A DNA stretch of 64,000 nt from Methanosarcina baikalica (GCF_031461075.1 NZ_JAVKPK010000004.1:26489-90488); one strand, 5' to 3'. Numbered from the stretch's first letter, positions 17,529 through 26,929 are shown. Made by a program: numbers and translations. The notes: generated by a model from the letters alone, not told the origin.

Positions 17529-18275
17529 TCACCCGTACATTGGGAACTCCTTTTTCACTTCTCCTTTCTGTTCAGTAGTCTGAACATCTTCAGCAAGCCT
17601 CTGGAGCTCGAATTCTATGCGTTCAGCCTGCTCTTTAAGCCTGTCTGTATTTATTGAAAGCCCATATAGCTCGTTTAAAACCCCAATAACAGCAGAAGCG
17701 GCCCTTGGATCAGGATTTTGAGTTCGAGTAGCACCAAGCAAGCTAAACGCAGGGATCTCACGCAGCAGACATTCAGCCATTACGCTGCCCGAAATTCCGG
17801 AGATAGTCCCCATCTGGAATACCTCTACCTTATCTTTGATCTTATCCAGCATCTCAGGAGTGGTGGCTGCCCCGAAGACTTTGAGCCCCCCATCCATGAT
17901 GGCAATCCCTGCAATAGAAGCGACCTCTTTTACATTAATGGACTCAGCCCAGTCCACCAGAGCATTGCTAACATCGTAAGAGATAGTGTGGCTGATAGGA
18001 ATATCGGAGATTACAATAATCAGGTTGTGCTCCACGTTTTCGTAAATTCTCACAGGCATATTTATAAGCCCCTCATAAAGCACTGCAATAGAGGGAAAAT
18101 ACCTGGATTCAATAGAGCCGATATATTCCATTTTCAATTCTTCGATCATATGCTGACTTGCAATATTCCCCACAAGCCCGATTCCGGGAAAACCCTCAAT
18201 CAAAACAGGATTTTTTGACTTCACGGGTCTTGTAATAATTTTTACATCATTGTTGTCATAATCTGTAGTTGACAA
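17529..18275 (-). CDS. PAC2-family proteasome assembly chaperone-like protein
   Basis: 248 residues. The N-terminal segment NPVLIEGFPGIGLVGNIASQ is the PAC2 family signature, and SGISGSVMAECLLREIPAFSLLGAT is its second conserved block. The C-terminal 45 residues (RLKEQAERIEFELQRLAEDV) form a helix, possibly coiled coil, ending in KEFPMYG. The terminal Y-G resembles an HbYX-type proteasome-docking tail, although the exact HbYX order is not met. Related archaeal proteins help proteasome assembly. It is first in an operon with the DUF473 gene. Confidence 0.85.
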   Translation of the reverse strand: MSTTDYDNNDVKIITRPVKSKNPVLIEGFPGIGLVGNIASQHMIEELKMEYIGSIESRYFPSIAVLYEGLINMPVRIYENVEHNLIIVISDIPISHTISYDVSNALVDWAESINVKEVASIAGIAIMDGGLKVFGAATTPEMLDKIKDKVEVFQMGTISGISGSVMAECLLREIPAFSLLGATRTQNPDPRAASAVIGVLNELYGLSINTDRLKEQAERIEFELQRLAEDVQTTEQKGEVKKEFPMYG

Positions 18276-18424
18276 GTAACCACCTCGACGAAATACAACC
18301 CCTATGGTAATATTTGACCTAATCCTAGATAAACAAGTTTCTCAGCAGCCCGGATCTGCTTCACTTCCCTCACATACGTTAATAAAAAATATTCAATAGA
18401 TCCGGGTTTATTGATACTCTAACC

Positions 18425-18442
18425 CTCTTTTTATAAAAAGAG
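18425..18442. promoter_or_regulatory. 18-base perfect palindrome containing a TATA box
   Basis: CTCTTTTTATAAAAAGAG is a perfect palindrome in the 373-base gap between the divergent PAC2 operon (start 18275) and the 18649 gene. It could act as a TATA element for either direction or as an operator. The rest of the gap is AT-rich with no other feature. Confidence 0.4.
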
Positions 18443-18648
18443 AATCTTTTTAATATATATCTTTTCTCCTGACAGCGAAAATTAATTTAGATAAATAGAG
18501 TTTATAATAAATTTAGGTTTCGCCTACTTTATTGAAAGGTTGATAGAGGCCTTATTTTATACGAGATCGGAAAAGCATAATAGGGAAAAGAAACTGTAAA
18601 AAAGCTCACAAAAGAAGACAAAATCCGAATACAGGAGGAGACTAATTC

Positions 18649-19236
18649 ATGGAAAAATCTATTCTTTACCTCGACAGTGTAGGAGAGGCAAATACGGAAG
18701 CAGTTATTGAAGCGGCAGCAAAAAGGGCGGCAGAGCTTGGGATATTCCATATTGTGGTAGCGAGCACCAGCGGAAAAACCGCTCTAAAGATGGCAGAGGC
18801 GGTAAAGGGCAGCAACATAAAAGTTATTGGAATAAGTCACCAGTACGGGCAGAAAGAAAAAGGTGAATGGGAAGTGGAAGATGAGTATAAAAAGAAGCTT
18901 GAAGCTCTCGGAGCCGTAATAACCACTCAGTCCCATATGTTCTCAGGAATAGAACGCTCAATCACAAAAAAATTTGGAGGCTATTCCAGAGCAGAAGTGA
19001 TTTCCGATGCTCTAAGATCCCTCTTCGGAAAAGGCTTCAAAGTAGCTATTGAAGTTGCAATTATGGCAGCTGATTCAGGCCATATCCCAGTTTCCGATAA
19101 TACGGAGATTATAGCTATAGGAGGCACAAGATCGGGTGCAGATGTTGCCCTTATTCTCAGGCCAGCCCATAGCAGTGATTTCTTTTCCCTGCAGGTCCGG
19201 GAAATTATTGCCATGCCGCGAGTAAAAGAAGATTAA
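18649..19236 (+). CDS. pyruvate-kinase alpha/beta (C-terminal) domain protein
   Basis: 195 residues. The whole protein corresponds to the stand-alone pyruvate kinase C-terminal-like domain: NTEAVIEAAAKRAAELGI, VVASTSGKTALKMAEAV, and IAIGGTRSGADVALILRP. No catalytic TIM barrel is present, so this is not a pyruvate kinase. The equivalent domain in pyruvate kinase binds effectors. The start ATG follows AGGAGGAG. It stands alone between the PAC2 operon and tgtA. Its function is unknown. Confidence 0.82.
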   Translation: MEKSILYLDSVGEANTEAVIEAAAKRAAELGIFHIVVASTSGKTALKMAEAVKGSNIKVIGISHQYGQKEKGEWEVEDEYKKKLEALGAVITTQSHMFSGIERSITKKFGGYSRAEVISDALRSLFGKGFKVAIEVAIMAADSGHIPVSDNTEIIAIGGTRSGADVALILRPAHSSDFFSLQVREIIAMPRVKED

Positions 19237-19440
19237 GGTACGAAAAAAACTACGGAAAAAGGAATTAGAGTTTCGAACCTAAATATTACAGTTGATTGGC
19301 TCCAGGTATTATAACCACCGGAAACATGGAGGGCACGAAAAAGAGGAACTCGATAGGGGTTCAGGTAATTCGTAATAATTAAACCTGGCTTCTCCCAGCC
19401 CCAAAGATAAATATATCTGAGAGACATCTATAATCCCGGC

Positions 19441-20913
19441 ATGTCAGCAATATTTGAAATTCTCGACAAGGACGCAGGCGGCAGGATCGGAAAACTCAGG
19501 ACCCCCCACGGGATTGTTGAGACACCTACCGTCATGCCTGTAATAAATCCGAATATCCAGCTTATCTCCCCGAAAGAAATGCGAAGCTTCGGGGCAGAGA
19601 TTCTAATTACCAATTCCTATATTATCTACAGAAAAGAAGAACTGAGAAGCATTGCCCTTGAGAAAGGGCTGCATGAGCTCCTGGAATTTGACGGACCCAT
19701 TATGACTGACTCGGGTTCTTTCCAGCTTTCCGTCTATGGGTCCGTGGAAGTTACAAATGAGGAAATCCTGGGGTTCCAGCAAAAGATAGGAAGCGACATT
19801 ATTGTCCCGCTGGACATCCCGACGCCCCCTGATGTTCACTACAGGAGGGCCGAAGAGGAACTTGCAGTCACGGCCGAACGCCTGGAAACTGCCCGCAGGT
19901 TTATCCAGGGAGAGCAGCTCCTTGCAGGGCCTGTCCAGGGCTCAACCTACCCCGAACTGAGGGAAAAAGCTGCTTCCCATCTCAAAGACCTCAATTTTGA
20001 AGTATATCCCCTTGGAGCAGTTGTCCCACTTATGGAGGCCTACCGTTACGCAGAACTTGTTGATGTGATTGCCGCATCCAAAAGGGGGCTTTCCCCAGCC
20101 TCGCCGGTCCACCTTTTTGGAGCCGGGCACCCAATGATGTTCGCCCTTGCAGTAGCCCTGGGCTGCGACCTTTTTGATTCGGCAGCCTACGCCCTTTACG
20201 CCAAGGACGGGCGCTATATTACTGTAACCGGGACCTACCATGTGGAAAGACTAAATTATCTGCCCTGTTCCTGTCCGATCTGTTCGAAATACACAGCCGA
20301 AGAATTGAAGAAAGCGGACAACATGGAAGAACTTCTGGGAAGGCACAACCTCTATGCTACTTTTGCTGAAATCCGGCTGATAAAACAGTGCATAAAGGAC
20401 GGAAAGCTGCTCGAACTTGTGGAGCAGCGCTGCCGCGCTCACCCGAAGCTTCTTGACGGACTGAAAAGATTCTATACCCACTCCTCCTGGCTTGAGCAGC
20501 TTGATCCGGCTACAAAAGGCACTTATTTCTACTGCGGGCCAGAATCAGCTTCCCGCCCCGAAGTCCTTCGGTTTGGAAAAAGACTGGAAAGGTTCAGCCT
20601 GGAAGGCTCGGTGCTTATTCGCACAGGCCCGGTAAAAGGAGAGGGAAGCTACGACCAGATTCTCACTTTCAAAGCACCTTTCGGGGCGTTTCCTGTCGAA
20701 ATGGAGGAAGTTTATCCTTTCAATGCCGAAGTCTCGAAATATCCGGACTACGAAGCCCTCAGTACAGCTCTCTCGAATACGATTAAACTGATGGAGCTGA
20801 ACCCGCAAGCAGAATTTACTTTTGTCTGCGAAAAAGAGTTCAGGCATCCGCTAATTGAAGAAATAAGTAAAAAAGCAAAACTGGTATACAGGGAAGACTG
20901 GAAAAAAGAATAA
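19441..20913 (+). CDS. tgtA: TgtA, archaeosine tRNA-guanine transglycosylase (catalytic part)
   Basis: 490 residues. TgtA swaps guanine-15 in the tRNA D loop for preQ0, the first step to archaeosine. Visible are the catalytic region with Asp90 (MTDSGSFQLSVYG), the second Asp125 (VPLDIPTPPD), GPVQGSTYPELRE, the LFGAGHP substrate loop and the zinc site PCSCPIC (Cys276, 278, 281). The protein ends without the C-terminal PUA RNA-binding domain found in long archaeal TgtA; in Methanosarcina that part is thought to be encoded separately, and it is not in this window. Start is the ATG at 19441; the leader is short and lacks a strong ribosome binding site. Confidence 0.95.
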   Translation: MSAIFEILDKDAGGRIGKLRTPHGIVETPTVMPVINPNIQLISPKEMRSFGAEILITNSYIIYRKEELRSIALEKGLHELLEFDGPIMTDSGSFQLSVYGSVEVTNEEILGFQQKIGSDIIVPLDIPTPPDVHYRRAEEELAVTAERLETARRFIQGEQLLAGPVQGSTYPELREKAASHLKDLNFEVYPLGAVVPLMEAYRYAELVDVIAASKRGLSPASPVHLFGAGHPMMFALAVALGCDLFDSAAYALYAKDGRYITVTGTYHVERLNYLPCSCPICSKYTAEELKKADNMEELLGRHNLYATFAEIRLIKQCIKDGKLLELVEQRCRAHPKLLDGLKRFYTHSSWLEQLDPATKGTYFYCGPESASRPEVLRFGKRLERFSLEGSVLIRTGPVKGEGSYDQILTFKAPFGAFPVEMEEVYPFNAEVSKYPDYEALSTALSNTIKLMELNPQAEFTFVCEKEFRHPLIEEISKKAKLVYREDWKKE

Positions 20914-20982
20914 GCTTTGAGGAGCTGGTTAAAGGCGCTGAACATTTTATAAGTCATTCAGGCTTTCTCATAAACAAACCCC

Positions 20983-21020
20983 CACCTCAGAAAAGATAAA
21001 AAGAAAACTTTTTTGAGGTG
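20983..21020. terminator. hairpin between tgtA and the UbiA gene
   Basis: CACCTCAGAAAAG (20983-20995) pairs with CTTTTTTGAGGTG (21008-21020), one mismatch in 13, with an A-rich loop. It is likely a tgtA terminator; there is no long T-tract after it. Confidence 0.4.
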
Positions 21021-21102
21021 CAAACCTTTATAGGGCTACCTGCAAAGAACCTTCTAAATAGGGAAAAAGCCGAAGTATAAAGTTCCTGATATAAAAATTC
21101 CC

Positions 21103-22074
21103 ATGCAAATTAGAAAAGCACAGGTGAAACTATTGTCCCTTACAGCAAGAATCGGGGAACTCAGCCCTTATCTGCGGTTGCTGAGACCTGAACTCTACTA
21201 CATGGACCTTACCCTCCCTGCCTCGAGCGCAATCCTGGCTTCTTACCTGGCTACCGGAGGGCTTCCTGAATATCTTCCTTTCCTGATTGCCTTAATAGGC
21301 GGCTTTGCCGCCATTACCAGTTCATATGTTTTTAATGACTGCTGTGATATTGATATTGATACGATTAACCTGCCTGGTCGTCCCCTGCCCTCTTCCAGAG
21401 TTTCAAAGAGTTCTGCTCTTACTTATGCTCTCATCTTATTAGTAATCGCAGGCGCAGCAGCCGCTTACCTGAACCCTGAATCTCTCCTGATCCTTGTTAT
21501 TGCGGCTGGAACTATCACTATTTACTCAATCTTTGCAAAAAGGAATACATTTCTTAGCTTTTTGCCAGTGGGTATCTCTTATGGGCTTGTGCCTGTGGGC
21601 ATCTGGCTTGCCTTTGACCCTGCGGGGCTCCTGAAAGGCAACGACGGGGTAATTCTTCCCCTGTCGGCCATCTGTTTCGGGCTCATGATGTGCGTTACAG
21701 ATTGGGCCTTTACCCTTGGAGGAGTTGCCAGAGACGTTGAAGGGGACAGACTGAAAGGTGCCCCTACAATGCCCGTGACCTTTGGAATTCCCTTTACTGC
21801 CAGATTCGTTACTTTCTGGTGGATTGTCGGAGTTATTGCTTCGATAATCATAGGCTGGTCAGCCCGGCTCGGGCCTGTGTACTTTGCAGGAGCACTTGCC
21901 TCAGGTCTCTGGATGCTTTCCCAGTGTTTTGATTTTATCAGGCACCCTACCCCTGAAAGGGGTGGCGCACTCTTCCTTAATGGCTCAAACTACAGAGCAA
22001 TTATGTTCGGATCAATGATCCTTGATGTGGTGCTGTGTATTTATGCAGGGGCTTACACCTCTATTCTCTGGTGA
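21103..22074 (+). CDS. UbiA-family prenyltransferase
   Basis: 323 residues with about eight membrane segments. The two prenyl-diphosphate binding motifs are visible: FNDCCDIDIDTINLPGRPLP (NDxxDxxxD type) and GGVARDVEGDRLKGAPTMPV. The family attaches a prenyl chain to an aromatic or lipid acceptor in the membrane. It is first in a three-gene run with a geranylgeranyl-reductase-like flavoprotein (15-base gap) and a radical SAM protein. Acceptor and chain length are not readable from sequence. The long-chain redox carrier methanophenazine is one candidate product of such an operon, but heme- or lipid-related acceptors are also possible. Confidence 0.88.
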   Translation: MQIRKAQVKLLSLTARIGELSPYLRLLRPELYYMDLTLPASSAILASYLATGGLPEYLPFLIALIGGFAAITSSYVFNDCCDIDIDTINLPGRPLPSSRVSKSSALTYALILLVIAGAAAAYLNPESLLILVIAAGTITIYSIFAKRNTFLSFLPVGISYGLVPVGIWLAFDPAGLLKGNDGVILPLSAICFGLMMCVTDWAFTLGGVARDVEGDRLKGAPTMPVTFGIPFTARFVTFWWIVGVIASIIIGWSARLGPVYFAGALASGLWMLSQCFDFIRHPTPERGGALFLNGSNYRAIMFGSMILDVVLCIYAGAYTSILW

Positions 22075-22088
22075 AAAGGTAGAGAAAA

Positions 22089-23246
22089 ATGGATGCGGAT
22101 ATTATTGTAATAGGGGCATCTCCTGCGGGGCTGATGGCTGCCAGGAACGCCTGTGAAAAAGGGTCGTCAGTCCTTTTGCTGGAAAAAAAAGAAGAAATCG
22201 GGAATCCACCCCATCCTGCAAATTCTTTTTTTAAGGGAATGCTCGATAAATGCGGAGAGAAAGCAGACCCTTCTTATGTGGTGCATTATCTCAAAGGCAT
22301 GCAGATAATTTCCCCATCCGGGCGGACGGTGGAGGTTGAGACGCCCGGATACGCTATTGACAAGACGGAATTCGACCGATTTTATGCGAAGAAAATAATG
22401 AAAATCGGCGTAGATCTTCGAAAAGGGGTAGAAGTGAACAATATTCTCAGGGACGGAGAGATATTTACGGTCAGCACCTCGGCAGGGGTGTTCACGTCAA
22501 GACTCGTTGTCATTTCCGACGGTATAAATTCAAAAATAGCTTCCCTTCTGGGCCTGAAAACAATGAAACACCCGGAAGATATTGCCTGGGGAATTGAACT
22601 GGACGTCAGGGCTCCTGACCTTGGAAAACCGAAAATGTTTGAATATTATGTAGGAAACCATGCCCCTGGATGGAAGACTACATACGCCCCTAGAGGAGGG
22701 GACAATGCCGCAATCGGGGCCTATGTGCGCAGATGCGGAAAGGACGCAACGCCTTACCTCAATGCCTGGGTTGAAAATTTCAAAAGACTTAAAGGACTCA
22801 AAGAGCTTGAAGTTGTAAGAAAACTTTCAGGCGGAGACCCTATAGTGACACTTCCAAATGAATACATAACCGATGGAATAATGGTCGCTGGTGGAGCAGC
22901 CGGTCAGTCCGGGATAGGGTATGCGATGAGGGCAGGCCAAATATGTGGAGATGTGGCTGCAGATGCCATAAGAAAAGGAGATGTTTCAAAAAGTGCCCTG
23001 TTAGAGTACCGAAAAACCTGGGAAAAGGAGTTTAAGGTAGAACACTACCTGGGTCGAATAGGTCTTGAGACCCTCAGGAAAATGACGGACAGAGAAATTG
23101 ATGAGATGGTAAAGGTCTTTGAAAAGGAGGACCTCTCATTCATTCGTGGAAGTTCAGTTGAGCAGGTGATGCAGGTCTTTGCATTCACTCTAAAGAAAAA
23201 ACCCTCTGCAGTCTTGAAGTACAGAGCGCTCTTCAGGAACAGGTAA
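22089..23246 (+). CDS. geranylgeranyl-reductase-family flavoprotein
   Basis: 385 residues. An N-terminal Rossmann FAD site (DIIVIGASPAGLMAARNACE, then LLLEKK) is followed by the GGR-type segments EIGNPPHPAN, YAIDKTEFDRFYAK, APGWKTTYAPRGGDNAAIG and the FAD-binding VAGGAAGQSGIGYAMRAGQI. The family saturates isoprenoid double bonds in archaeal lipids or quinone side chains. This copy lies 14 bases after a UbiA prenyltransferase, which suggests reduction of that enzyme's prenylated product. It may be a paralogue of the lipid geranylgeranyl reductase rather than the lipid enzyme itself. Confidence 0.87.
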   Translation: MDADIIVIGASPAGLMAARNACEKGSSVLLLEKKEEIGNPPHPANSFFKGMLDKCGEKADPSYVVHYLKGMQIISPSGRTVEVETPGYAIDKTEFDRFYAKKIMKIGVDLRKGVEVNNILRDGEIFTVSTSAGVFTSRLVVISDGINSKIASLLGLKTMKHPEDIAWGIELDVRAPDLGKPKMFEYYVGNHAPGWKTTYAPRGGDNAAIGAYVRRCGKDATPYLNAWVENFKRLKGLKELEVVRKLSGGDPIVTLPNEYITDGIMVAGGAAGQSGIGYAMRAGQICGDVAADAIRKGDVSKSALLEYRKTWEKEFKVEHYLGRIGLETLRKMTDREIDEMVKVFEKEDLSFIRGSSVEQVMQVFAFTLKKKPSAVLKYRALFRNR

Positions 23247-23324
23247 ACCTAAGATTTAAAAGGCAAGCAAAAAGAGCAGAACTGACACAAACATCAGCAT
23301 CAAATATCAGGTGCAGGAAAAAAT

Positions 23325-24464
23325 ATGCAGTATGATTTTTATAAAAGCCCACTTCTCAGAGTGTATACGGAAATCGAAGACGGACACATGAGGATGAAAA
23401 CCAGCGGGGCTGCTTCCATCCTTATGAAAAAAAATCTTGAGAAAAACCTCTCAGTTTTTGAAGGCGAAAAGCCTGCAAAAGTGGAGGCAGGCAGGCTCAT
23501 CTGTTCAACCTGGATGCCCCCGATCCCAAGCCCGGGTTTTGACCGCCTGGTAAAAAGCCAGCTTTTTTCCATTCTGGGAAAAAAGATTCCAGACCAGGTC
23601 ACTATCTCCATTACTGAAGAATGCCCGAACAACTGCATTCACTGTGCCCTTCCTGATACAAAAAACCGGGCGAAACTTACACCGGAAACAGTAAAATCCA
23701 CAATAGACCAGGTGCTCGAAATGGGCACAACTTTCGTGATCTTTGACGGAGGTGAGCCCCTAACCTATCCGGATTTAGAAGACCTGATCCGGTATGTGGA
23801 CTCTGAAAAAGCCATTACAGGCATGTTTACCTCAGGAGTAGGGCTGACTGAAGAGCGAGCCAACCGCCTTAAAGAGGCAGGCCTTTATTCTCTCACTGTC
23901 AGTTTTGACAGCGCGCACGAAGATAAACACGATCATGTAAGGGGCAGGAAAGGAGTTTTTAAAAGTGCGGTTGAAGCAGTAAAAAATGGACTTAAGGCAG
24001 GGCTGCTTGTAAATATATATGTGGTGCTTTCCAGGGACAATGTAAACGAGCTTGAAGACCTGTATGCTCTTGCATCAGAGCTTGGAGTCCACGAACTCTC
24101 CTTCTATGAAATAGTTCCTACGGGCAGGTGGATGGACCATGCTTCAGAAATCATGACCCCGAAAGATCTGAGAAAATTCGACAATTTTGTGTCCGGAGCC
24201 AGGGAGAAAGAAGGTCCCAGAGTGTTTCCTATCCCGCAGGTTATGAAAACCACAGGCTGTATGGCAGGTAGAAAGTGGCTGCATATTACCCCGGAAGGAA
24301 ATATTCTTCCCTGTGCCTGTATCCCGATTCCTTATGGGAATGTCCATAGAGACAGCATAAAGGACGTCTGGAAAAGAATCAGAGAGGACCCTGCATATAA
24401 CGCTAAGTGCTGTCTTATGAGGAACCCTGAATTCAGGGAAAAGTACCTGAAAGTTTTAGAGTAA
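23325..24464 (+). CDS. radical SAM protein with SPASM-like C-terminus
   Basis: 379 residues. The radical SAM cluster motif CPNNCIHC sits at about residues 101-108, followed by FVIFDGGEPL (SAM-binding GGE). The C-terminal part has further cysteines (TTGCMAGRKWLHITPEGNIL, then PCACIPIPYGN and a final CCLM) of the SPASM/twitch type that bind an extra Fe-S cluster. The first 90 residues lack a known motif. It is third in the UbiA-GGR run, 78 bases downstream, and may modify the same product; no reaction can be named. Confidence 0.87.
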   Translation: MQYDFYKSPLLRVYTEIEDGHMRMKTSGAASILMKKNLEKNLSVFEGEKPAKVEAGRLICSTWMPPIPSPGFDRLVKSQLFSILGKKIPDQVTISITEECPNNCIHCALPDTKNRAKLTPETVKSTIDQVLEMGTTFVIFDGGEPLTYPDLEDLIRYVDSEKAITGMFTSGVGLTEERANRLKEAGLYSLTVSFDSAHEDKHDHVRGRKGVFKSAVEAVKNGLKAGLLVNIYVVLSRDNVNELEDLYALASELGVHELSFYEIVPTGRWMDHASEIMTPKDLRKFDNFVSGAREKEGPRVFPIPQVMKTTGCMAGRKWLHITPEGNILPCACIPIPYGNVHRDSIKDVWKRIREDPAYNAKCCLMRNPEFREKYLKVLE

Positions 24465-24542
24465 ATCCGGGATAAAAATTAGATCCGGCTCTTTAATGCC
24501 ATTTTCAAAATGAAAAGCTAAAGCTAGCAAAATATAAATTGT

Positions 24543-24742
24543 AACCCTACTTTGACAGGAGCATACATTTTGTAATGTATAAATGGGCTTCATGCTTCTG
24601 TTTTCTGCATACAATTAAAATTTATATCATATGTTTATTGATTTTTGATATTTGAAATTTTACTAAACTGTGATGTGTCAATACAACATGTTTTTTGTAT
24701 GAAAATACTATAATAATTAGTAAAATCTGTCAAAGTAGGGTT
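24543..24742. mobile_element. 200-base MITE-like element with 16-base perfect terminal inverted repeats
   Basis: AACCCTACTTTGACAG (24543-24558) is the exact reverse complement of CTGTCAAAGTAGGGTT (24727-24742). The 168 bases between are AT-rich, with no open frame. Size, perfect ends and absence of coding capacity fit a miniature inverted-repeat element derived from an insertion sequence. No clear target-site duplication is seen. The flanks, 24465-24542 and 24743-24912, hold nothing else. Confidence 0.65.
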
Positions 24743-24912
24743 GTAAGGAACAAAAGCAGTCGATGGAAATGAAAGTAGAATAATGAATAGCATGCGCTGA
24801 ACATGTCAAATATAGGTATCAGATAAGCTAGAAAAGAAAAATATGATGCAGGTTTATTACACCCTGCAACAAATTGATTTTTTTGTATATGTATTCTTTT
24901 TTGTGAGATGAA

Positions 24913-25770
24913 TTAGACTAAACCCGATCTCTGAAGAGTCATCAGGTCTTCGGTGGTGAGTTTTGCTCCGCCTTTGAACTTATCGAAGATGGACTTGGCA
25001 TCCTTCTGGAGTTCGGACTTGACAACACGGGACTTCCCATCTTTGTCTTTTTTCTTGAGTTTGAAGATTTCTTTATCAAGATCCCTAATTTCCTTCTGGG
25101 CGTTGATGAAAACCTTGTGCTGTTCGTCAGCTGCTTCCTGGGCTTTTACAAATTCCCTGTGGGCAATGTCAGATTCTGCCCTGGTTCTGTCAGCCTCTTT
25201 GAAAGCGGTGATCATCTTCTCATGGTATTCCTGAGCCTGCCTTGCATATTCTGCCAGCTCGTTGTGGAATTCTGAGGCTTCATCCCTTATTAGCTGAGCT
25301 TCGTCCAGGATGTTTTTCAGTTCGAGGTTGCTTTCGAGCTGGACTTTTTTGACCTGGTACTGTTTTTGAAGCAGAGTAATCTTGCCCACAAGTTCCCTTT
25401 CCTTACTTGTGCTCAGGACCTCGGTTTGCTGGGCAAATTCAAGACGATCAATATCTTTTCTCAGGGCTTTGATAGAAGGGCCACCCAGGTTGTTCTGCTT
25501 CCTGATCGAATCTGCTTTTGCAAACAGATCATTTGCCCTGGAATTGGTATCATCGCGCTTGTTTTTGTATTCGCTGACCTTCTCATTAATTTCGTCCCTG
25601 AGAACTTTTAATTCCTGGGCCTCGTTGATAAGATCTTTCGTCTTCTTGTTCAGCTCATTACGCTTTGCAGCGAGAGCACTGGCTTCTGCATTTAGAGTGT
25701 TCCTTTTTTCCTTGGATTCTTCAGAAATGTCCTTCAGATCTGATCTTTTTTTCTGTAGTTCTTTTAGCAT
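24913..25770 (-). CDS. long coiled-coil protein
   Basis: 285 residues, almost entirely charged heptad-type helix (ELQKKRSDLKDISEESKEKR..., then DIDRLEFAQQTEVLSTSKER). It matches the coiled-coil protein family found next to serB in many euryarchaea. No membrane segment or enzyme motif is present. It lies 49 bases downstream of serB on the same strand and is probably in the same operon. A structural or RNA-/ribosome-associated role is possible but not shown. The ATG follows a GGAGGC site. Confidence 0.8.
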   Translation of the reverse strand: MLKELQKKRSDLKDISEESKEKRNTLNAEASALAAKRNELNKKTKDLINEAQELKVLRDEINEKVSEYKNKRDDTNSRANDLFAKADSIRKQNNLGGPSIKALRKDIDRLEFAQQTEVLSTSKERELVGKITLLQKQYQVKKVQLESNLELKNILDEAQLIRDEASEFHNELAEYARQAQEYHEKMITAFKEADRTRAESDIAHREFVKAQEAADEQHKVFINAQKEIRDLDKEIFKLKKKDKDGKSRVVKSELQKDAKSIFDKFKGGAKLTTEDLMTLQRSGLV

Positions 25771-25819
25771 CTCTTATTGTGCCTCCCGATCCAGCAAAAA
25801 AGCTGGCATTTTGGTAGTT

Positions 25820-26524
25820 CTAATGTTCGATGTCGACATGCTGTGCCTGATTACAACATTGATAAGAAAGAGATTCAAGAATAGGAATAACGGCTTTAAG
25901 ATCTTTTTTTGTTATGACCACGTCCGCATATTCCCTCAGGATAGGCTTGGGATTGAAAGCTATGGCAAAACCTGCCTTTTCAAAGATACAGGCATCATTT
26001 GCACCGTCTCCGACAACTACACATTGCTCTGGCCGGACCCCGTTAAGCTGGGCCAGTTCCTCGAATACTTTCGCTTTGGAGTCGCTTTGTGTGATGGGGC
26101 CGACAACTTTGCCTGTAAGGCAGCCGTCTTCCACAAGCAGTTCGTTGGAAACAACAAAATCAATGCCAAGCACTTTACCTATTGAATCGGCAGAAATGGT
26201 AAATCCTCCGGAAATCATTGCAGTCTTATAGCCCCTCGTTTTAACGTAGAGAATAAGTTCTGCTGCTCCCGGCATGAGATGGATCTGGTTTACCGCTTCC
26301 AGGGCAGTTCCAAAGGGAAGCCCCTTGAGAAGCCTGACCCTTTCTAAAAGCGCTTGCTCGAAATCAAGGTCCCCATACATCGCTTTCTTCGTAATCTCCT
26401 CTACTTTGCTTGCAACACCTGCAGCCCTGGCGAGCTCATCGATAGTCTCAGCGTCTATAAGGGTACTATCCATATCAAAAACAATCATTTTGTTTTCAGT
26501 AGAATCATGCATAGGACAGTTCAC
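25820..26524 (-). CDS. serB: phosphoserine phosphatase
   Basis: 234 residues from a GTG at 26524; an ATG at 26512 (MHDSTENK) is an alternative. SerB hydrolyses O-phosphoserine in serine synthesis; in methanogens phosphoserine also feeds tRNA-dependent cysteine and cysteate-type coenzyme M synthesis. HAD motifs are complete: MIVFDMDSTLIDAETIDELA (nucleophile Asp17, Asp19), MISGGFTISA (motif II), KAKVFEEL (Lys) and VVVGDGANDACIFEKAGFAI (motif III). No regulatory ACT domain is present. Divergent from mtd. Confidence 0.93.
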   Translation of the reverse strand: MNCPMHDSTENKMIVFDMDSTLIDAETIDELARAAGVASKVEEITKKAMYGDLDFEQALLERVRLLKGLPFGTALEAVNQIHLMPGAAELILYVKTRGYKTAMISGGFTISADSIGKVLGIDFVVSNELLVEDGCLTGKVVGPITQSDSKAKVFEELAQLNGVRPEQCVVVGDGANDACIFEKAGFAIAFNPKPILREYADVVITKKDLKAVIPILESLSYQCCNQAQHVDIEH

Positions 26525-26597
26525 TCAATCAAAACCTAGACTTGAATAGCTATTAGATATAGCGGGATAACTTCTCGAAAAAGGGCATGCTGCTCGG

Positions 26598-26620
26598 TGT
26601 ACCTTTCTCAGGGGTACCCC
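26598..26620. promoter_or_regulatory. two GTAC palindromic elements in the serB-mtd intergenic region
   Basis: GGTGTACC (26596-26603) and the perfect palindrome GGGGTACCCC (26611-26620) lie 7 bases apart, in an otherwise AT-rich 405-base gap. They are about 75 bases upstream of the serB start and about 310 bases upstream of mtd. They could be a paired operator. Confidence 0.3.
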
Positions 26621-26816
26621 CGCAACCTAGTATAAAATACACTTGCCCTGACATTAAAAGCCCACCAACGGATAGAGTTTTCAAATTATAATACGGGTTC
26701 TGAAACAAAACCACAAAACAACAGCATTGATGTCAACGTTTTTGAGTGAAATAAATCACATCCTTTTTAAGCTTTTCGGAGGGACAAGAAAACATACCGA
26801 ATAATAATTATAAATA

Positions 26817-26834
26817 GGATATATATTTATAAAA
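26817..26834 (+). promoter_or_regulatory. TATA-box-like promoter of mtd
   Basis: GGATATATATTTATAAAA lies about 95-113 bases before the mtd ATG at 26930. This gives a leader of about 80 bases which contains the duplicated start region at 26898-26949. Confidence 0.45.
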
Positions 26835-26929
26835 TAGGAGTAATAGGGAACGAAGATTGCCAAAAGAATTATAAACCCTTTAGGAATTCCATTATTGAAG
26901 AAAATGGTCAACACAGGATTTTGAGAAAA

